Positions 5,076-6,955 of a stretch of 6,955 nucleotides of DNA are shown piece after piece. How positions within the stretch are numbered: the stretch's first letter is position 1; the number at the start of each line of letters is the position of its first letter. The position numbers and the translations under genes were made by a program. Origin of the DNA: a bacterium. GTDB lineage: Bacteria; Patescibacteriota; UBA1384; JAMDBS01; DAOVQR01. The stretch spans positions 1-6,955 of the forward strand of contig DAOVQR010000033.1 in assembly GCA_030628575.1 (NCBI GenBank), written 5' to 3'. The notes under the pieces were generated by a model. It did not search any database. It was given only the letters and a program-made list of their open reading frames with translations, and was not told where the DNA came from.

Positions 5076-5294
5076 TTATTTACTATTCTCTTTCGCTTCT
5101 TTATTACATTCTTTACAACAATTATTATCATATTCAAAATCTGAAGTAGCGGTCATATTTACTATTTGAAAAAATATCTTTCCGCAAATTTTACATTTTA
5201 TTATGTCCATATTTATTATTAAGAGATTAAAGTTGATGCAACAGCCTTTACTTTGAGTTTGGAACAGAGTTTGAAGTTTTGAGTATTTAGACAT
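5076..5294 (-). CDS. Small zinc-ribbon protein
   Basis: A protein with a clear four-cysteine zinc site: CKIC (Cys34 and Cys37), then about 22 residues, and CCKEC (Cys60/61 and Cys64), ending in a charged lysine-rich tail. It is probably a small DNA- or protein-binding zinc ribbon of unknown role. The start is uncertain. ATG 5294 gives 72 residues; ATG 5210 gives 44 residues beginning MDIIKCKICG, which contains the whole zinc site. The first 28 residues of the long form look low in coding character. However, ATG 5294 sits in ATGGATTAATG, where a two-codon reading frame with an AAAGGAAA Shine-Dalgarno seven bases upstream could feed ribosomes to it. I give the longer form. Confidence 0.62.
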   Translation of the reverse strand: MSKYSKLQTLFQTQSKGCCINFNLLIINMDIIKCKICGKIFFQIVNMTATSDFEYDNNCCKECNKEAKENSK

Positions 5295-5317
5295 TAATCC
5301 ATGATTTTATTTCCTTT

Positions 5318-5476
5318 CTACATCTCCTCATATTGTTTCCAATATTCTGAAAATGTATCTTTTAATTTTTTAAAGTTTATATTATCTGCTTTGTGAAAAC
5401 AATTAGCTAATGCTTTTATAAAATCACCTCCATAAATTTGCATTTTCTCTAATACTCTAAATTCTTGGTCTGTCAT
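5318..5476 (-). CDS. Hypothetical 52-residue phage protein
   Basis: A short gene from ATG 5476 to TAG 5320-5318. The peptide begins MTDQEFRVLEKMQIYGGDFI, continues KALANCFHKADNINFKKLKD and ends TFSEYWKQYEEM. The pattern YGG-F-KALA-C-H/A-AD followed by a lysine-rich helix and YW-K-Y is one I recognise from many small hypothetical proteins in metagenomic phages; no function is known. It is probably all helical, and acidic at both ends. It lies 37 bases after the 70-residue gene, and no Shine-Dalgarno is visible. Family resemblance plus an open frame exactly filling the space between its neighbours supports the call. Confidence 0.68.
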   Translation of the reverse strand: MTDQEFRVLEKMQIYGGDFIKALANCFHKADNINFKKLKDTFSEYWKQYEEM

Positions 5477-5513
5477 TTTATTATTTTAACGGATAAAGTT
5501 TATAACCCAAACG

Positions 5514-5726
5514 CTATTGCTCTTGGTTTTTCGTATCTTTTTTAAATCCATCACATTTCTCAAGCCATACTGGGTCAAAATTAAATGGCCAGAAAAACCA
5601 ACCGCTCTTTATTCCGTGTTCATTCCCTTGAACTATTGCTTTTTTGTTTGAGCAAGTTGAATGACAATCTCCAGGTATTGTCCCACGGTATTTACATTCA
5701 TAACAATTTGGTGTTTCTTCTTTCAT
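5514..5726 (-). CDS. Cysteine-rich hypothetical protein (CYEC...NFDPVWLEKC type)
   Basis: A 70-residue protein with CYECKYRGTIPGDCHSTCSN near the N-terminus, then GNEHGIKSGWFFWPFNFDP and VWLEKCDGF. I recognise this combination from many uncharacterised small phage proteins; members share the CxxC (Cys8, Cys11), the P-G-x-x-H-S-x-C block (His22, Cys25), and the final W-L-x-x-C-x-G-F. Cysteines and His22 probably bind zinc or iron; the function is unknown. The start ATG 5726 is four bases after the stop of the lysozyme-like gene, so the two are probably co-transcribed. Stop is TAG. Confidence 0.8.
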   Translation of the reverse strand: MKEETPNCYECKYRGTIPGDCHSTCSNKKAIVQGNEHGIKSGWFFWPFNFDPVWLEKCDGFKKDTKNQEQ

Positions 5727-5730
5727 TTTT

Positions 5731-6387
5731 TTAATTTAAACATCTTAAATAAAAGTCCTCTACTCCTCTAATTCTTTTGTCGCAAATAAACTCGTGTTGC
5801 TTTCCGTTATTAATATGGTTCATCGTCCAAATTGTAGAACAGCGTAAATCTTTTGCACATTCATCTAAAACTTCTGTATGCCAATAGTCATTTATTCCAT
5901 ACAAGCCACGATCACGACTGCCTACTGGATAATTGCCTTTGTCATTTATTGTGTCGGTTTTTAGAAGTCCTTCACAGCAAGCTAAGTTTACGATATAATT
6001 TTCCCATTTAAAATCAAACTCTTTTGTTATTGCTCTAATTGCTATTTCATTTGATTTTTCTATTTCAATCATTACAGGAAGTGAAACAGCAACTGAAGTG
6101 TCCACTGCTCCACTTTCCTGCTCAACGAATGAAGCAGTTTCGGCTTCATCGGAATATAAGCCACTAGGGCTATTTAGTTCCTCCACTACAATCACCGCAC
6201 CGTTGATATTAAAACTATTAGAACTACTAGCTACGGCGTTGATGGCTATTGATATGAACCATATTGCCATAAAAGCTAATATTCTTTTATCTCTTATTCT
6301 TTTATTATGCTTTGTTAATGATCTGCGATATGTTCTGTTGTGTCTTTTTTTCACTGGAGCTTTCCAGTAATTGTTAATTTTTGGCAT
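5731..6387 (-). CDS. Membrane-anchored lysozyme/transglycosylase-like protein
   Basis: A 218-residue protein with three parts. Residues 1-35 are strongly basic (KKRHNRTYRRS, KHNKRIRDKR). Residues 36-53 form one hydrophobic span (ILAFMAIWFISIAINAVA), acting as a signal anchor or uncleaved signal. Residues 54-115 are a Ser/Glu-rich linker. The C-terminal domain (about 118-218) has a lysozyme-fold pattern: NLACCEG with probable catalytic Glu139, then GNYPVGSRDRGLYGINDYWH (151-170), and a STIWTMNHINNG helix. Six cysteines in this domain suggest disulphides and an extracytoplasmic location. It should cut peptidoglycan, as a signal-anchored endolysin or an entry/exit factor. ATG 6387 is chosen because GAGGG lies seven bases upstream, the best Shine-Dalgarno in the window; a GTG at 6408 would place that site inside the gene. 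The exact reaction, hydrolysis or lytic transglycosylation, is open. Confidence 0.8.
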   Translation of the reverse strand: MPKINNYWKAPVKKRHNRTYRRSLTKHNKRIRDKRILAFMAIWFISIAINAVASSSNSFNINGAVIVVEELNSPSGLYSDEAETASFVEQESGAVDTSVAVSLPVMIEIEKSNEIAIRAITKEFDFKWENYIVNLACCEGLLKTDTINDKGNYPVGSRDRGLYGINDYWHTEVLDECAKDLRCSTIWTMNHINNGKQHEFICDKRIRGVEDFYLRCLN

Positions 6388-6394
6388 ATAATTG

Positions 6395-6399
6395 CCCTC
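6395..6399 (-). promoter_or_regulatory. Shine-Dalgarno of the lysozyme-like gene
   Basis: GAGGG on the minus strand, seven bases before ATG 6387. It decides the start of the lysozyme-like gene and contrasts with the other genes here, none of which has a comparable site at good spacing. Confidence 0.65.
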
Positions 6400-6426
6400 G
6401 TCTAGCACCCGATATCGATTAATTAA

Positions 6427-6955
6427 TTATTCACTAATTACAAATCTACCATTTTTAATAGTATAAAAAGTGTTCTCTTTTATCTTCTTCCCATCAATTT
6501 TGCGAGAATGGATTTTAATAATATTACTTTCTTTGTCATATTCAGAAAGAACTATCCAAGCATCAAGAACTCCTTTTATTTTTGAACCTTTCCCTGCAAT
6601 TCCAAGAGCATTTTTACCATTAAGACTTAATTCGGAATAATTACCGCCAGCTAATTCGGAATAATTACCGCCAGCTAATTTGGAATTATCACCGCCAGCT
6701 AATTTGGAATTATCACCGCCAGCTAATTTGGAATTATCACCGCCAGCTAATTTGGAATTATAACCGCCAGCTAATTCGGAATAATTACCGCCAGCTAATT
6801 TGGAATTATCACCGCCAGCTAATTTGGAATAATAACCGCCAGCTAATTTGGAATTATCACCGCCAGCTAATTTGGAATTATAACCGCCAGCTAATTCGGA
6901 ATAATTACCGCCAGCTAATTTGGAATTATCACCGCCAGCTAATTTGGAATAATAA
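6427..6955 (-). CDS. C-terminal part of an octapeptide-repeat protein (start outside window)
   Basis: An open frame entering at base 6955 and ending at TAA 6429-6427, 176 codons visible. The first 110 residues are thirteen full and one partial eight-residue repeats of the form AGG-[DNY]-[NY]-S-[KE]-L. A 66-residue C-terminal domain follows: SLNGKNALGIAGKGSKIKG, then VLDAWIVLSEYD, and ENTFYTIKNGRFVISE. I recognise this architecture from large families in metagenomic phages, where short GxxS-type repeats precede a cap ending in a tryptophan- or phenylalanine-Y-x-x-K-D/N-G-x-F-V motif; their missing N-terminus is often a domain annotated DUF7666. The regular repeat should form a beta-solenoid, comparable in period to the AGYGSTLT repeats of ice-nucleation proteins, though relation to those is not shown. 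The function is unknown. It lies 39 bases before the lysozyme-like gene. Confidence 0.75.
   Translation of the reverse strand, partial: YYSKLAGGDNSKLAGGNYSELAGGYNSKLAGGDNSKLAGGYYSKLAGGDNSKLAGGNYSELAGGYNSKLAGGDNSKLAGGDNSKLAGGDNSKLAGGNYSELAGGNYSELSLNGKNALGIAGKGSKIKGVLDAWIVLSEYDKESNIIKIHSRKIDGKKIKENTFYTIKNGRFVISE
6628..6955 (-). repeat. 24-bp tandem repeat array (13.7 units seen)
   Basis: Thirteen complete 24-base units and 16 bases of a fourteenth, continuing out of the window. Four unit types differ only at a few positions: A encodes NYSEL, B DNSKL, C YNSKL and D YYSKL. Their order on the plus strand is A A B B B C A B D B C A B D. The reading frame is kept throughout, and all differences fall in the two variable residues, the Lys/Glu position and its neighbours. 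The array is inside a coding region. Confidence 0.92.
6748..6955 (-). repeat. 120-bp higher-order duplication inside the array
   Basis: Five units C A B D B (6748-6867) are followed by C A B D again (6868-6955), and the 88 bases that can be compared are identical. The period has therefore stepped up from 24 to 120 bases, a sign of recent unequal recombination or slippage of a five-unit block. Confidence 0.75.

Noticed and set aside
6388..6408. Upstream GTG start (6408) for the lysozyme-like gene
   Set aside because: It would put the GAGGG Shine-Dalgarno inside the gene and add only seven residues of no family character.
6405..6426. CGATATCG palindrome between the repeat-protein and lysozyme-like genes as a terminator or attachment site
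   Set aside because: Eight bases only, no T-tract and no second copy in the window; it can occur by chance.
6628..6955. Possible CRISPR array because of regularly spaced 24-bp repeats
   Set aside because: Units are directly adjacent with no unique spacers, and they keep one open reading frame ending in a coherent C-terminal domain.

Overview
The window is AT-rich DNA with every credible gene on the minus strand, packed end to end with many stop/start overlaps. The content fits a double-stranded DNA phage, or a prophage or plasmid-like relative, known mainly from metagenomes: an SMC/Rad50-like ATPase, a PD-(D/E)XK nuclease, an MT-A70 adenine methyltransferase, a KTSC protein, several tiny zinc-binding proteins, a membrane-anchored lysozyme-like protein and a long octapeptide-repeat protein. 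I see no ribosomal, tRNA or central-metabolism gene. The host cannot be named. Promoters look like ordinary sigma-70 sites, yet clear Shine-Dalgarno sequences are nearly absent, so translation seems to rely on coupling and A-rich leaders. TGA, TAA and TAG all act as stops, so no recoding is needed.

Layout from right to left, in the direction of transcription. (1) 6955-6427 holds the C-terminal part of a protein built from 24-bp/8-residue repeats. (2) 6387-5731 encodes a membrane-anchored lysozyme or transglycosylase-like protein and is the only gene with a good Shine-Dalgarno. (3) 5726-3645 is a run of small accessory genes: a cysteine-rich 70-residue protein, a 52-residue protein, a zinc-ribbon protein, a truncated member and a full-length member of one paralogous family with a CxxCxGxG zinc protein between them, a 40-residue single-span membrane protein and a 144-residue unknown. 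(4) A strong promoter with a palindromic, operator-like spacer at 3611-3639 starts a seven-gene run, 3581-107: a 49-residue protein, nuclease, a 65-residue protein, KTSC protein, methyltransferase, a 92-residue protein and ATPase. (5) A second strong promoter overlaps the ATPase stop codon and reads into a zinc-finger gene that leaves the window at base 1.

The seven-gene run reads as a DNA-processing module. The nuclease and the Rad50/SbcC-like ATPase could act together on DNA ends, and the methyltransferase could protect or mark phage DNA; joint action is inferred from co-transcription only. The ATPase and nuclease genes look richer in GC than the genes between and around them, suggesting mosaic assembly.

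Four small genes of 40 to 52 residues (3432-3581, 4076-4198, 4624-4779, 5318-5476) are easy to miss. Three overlap or nearly abut both neighbours, and the fourth is supported by family resemblance. The most notable findings are the internally deleted paralogue at 4776-5057, whose lost C-terminus still lies in frame beyond a TGA; the promoter/operator at 3585-3639; the TTGACA box that contains a stop codon at 105-110; and the higher-order 120-bp duplication in the octapeptide array.
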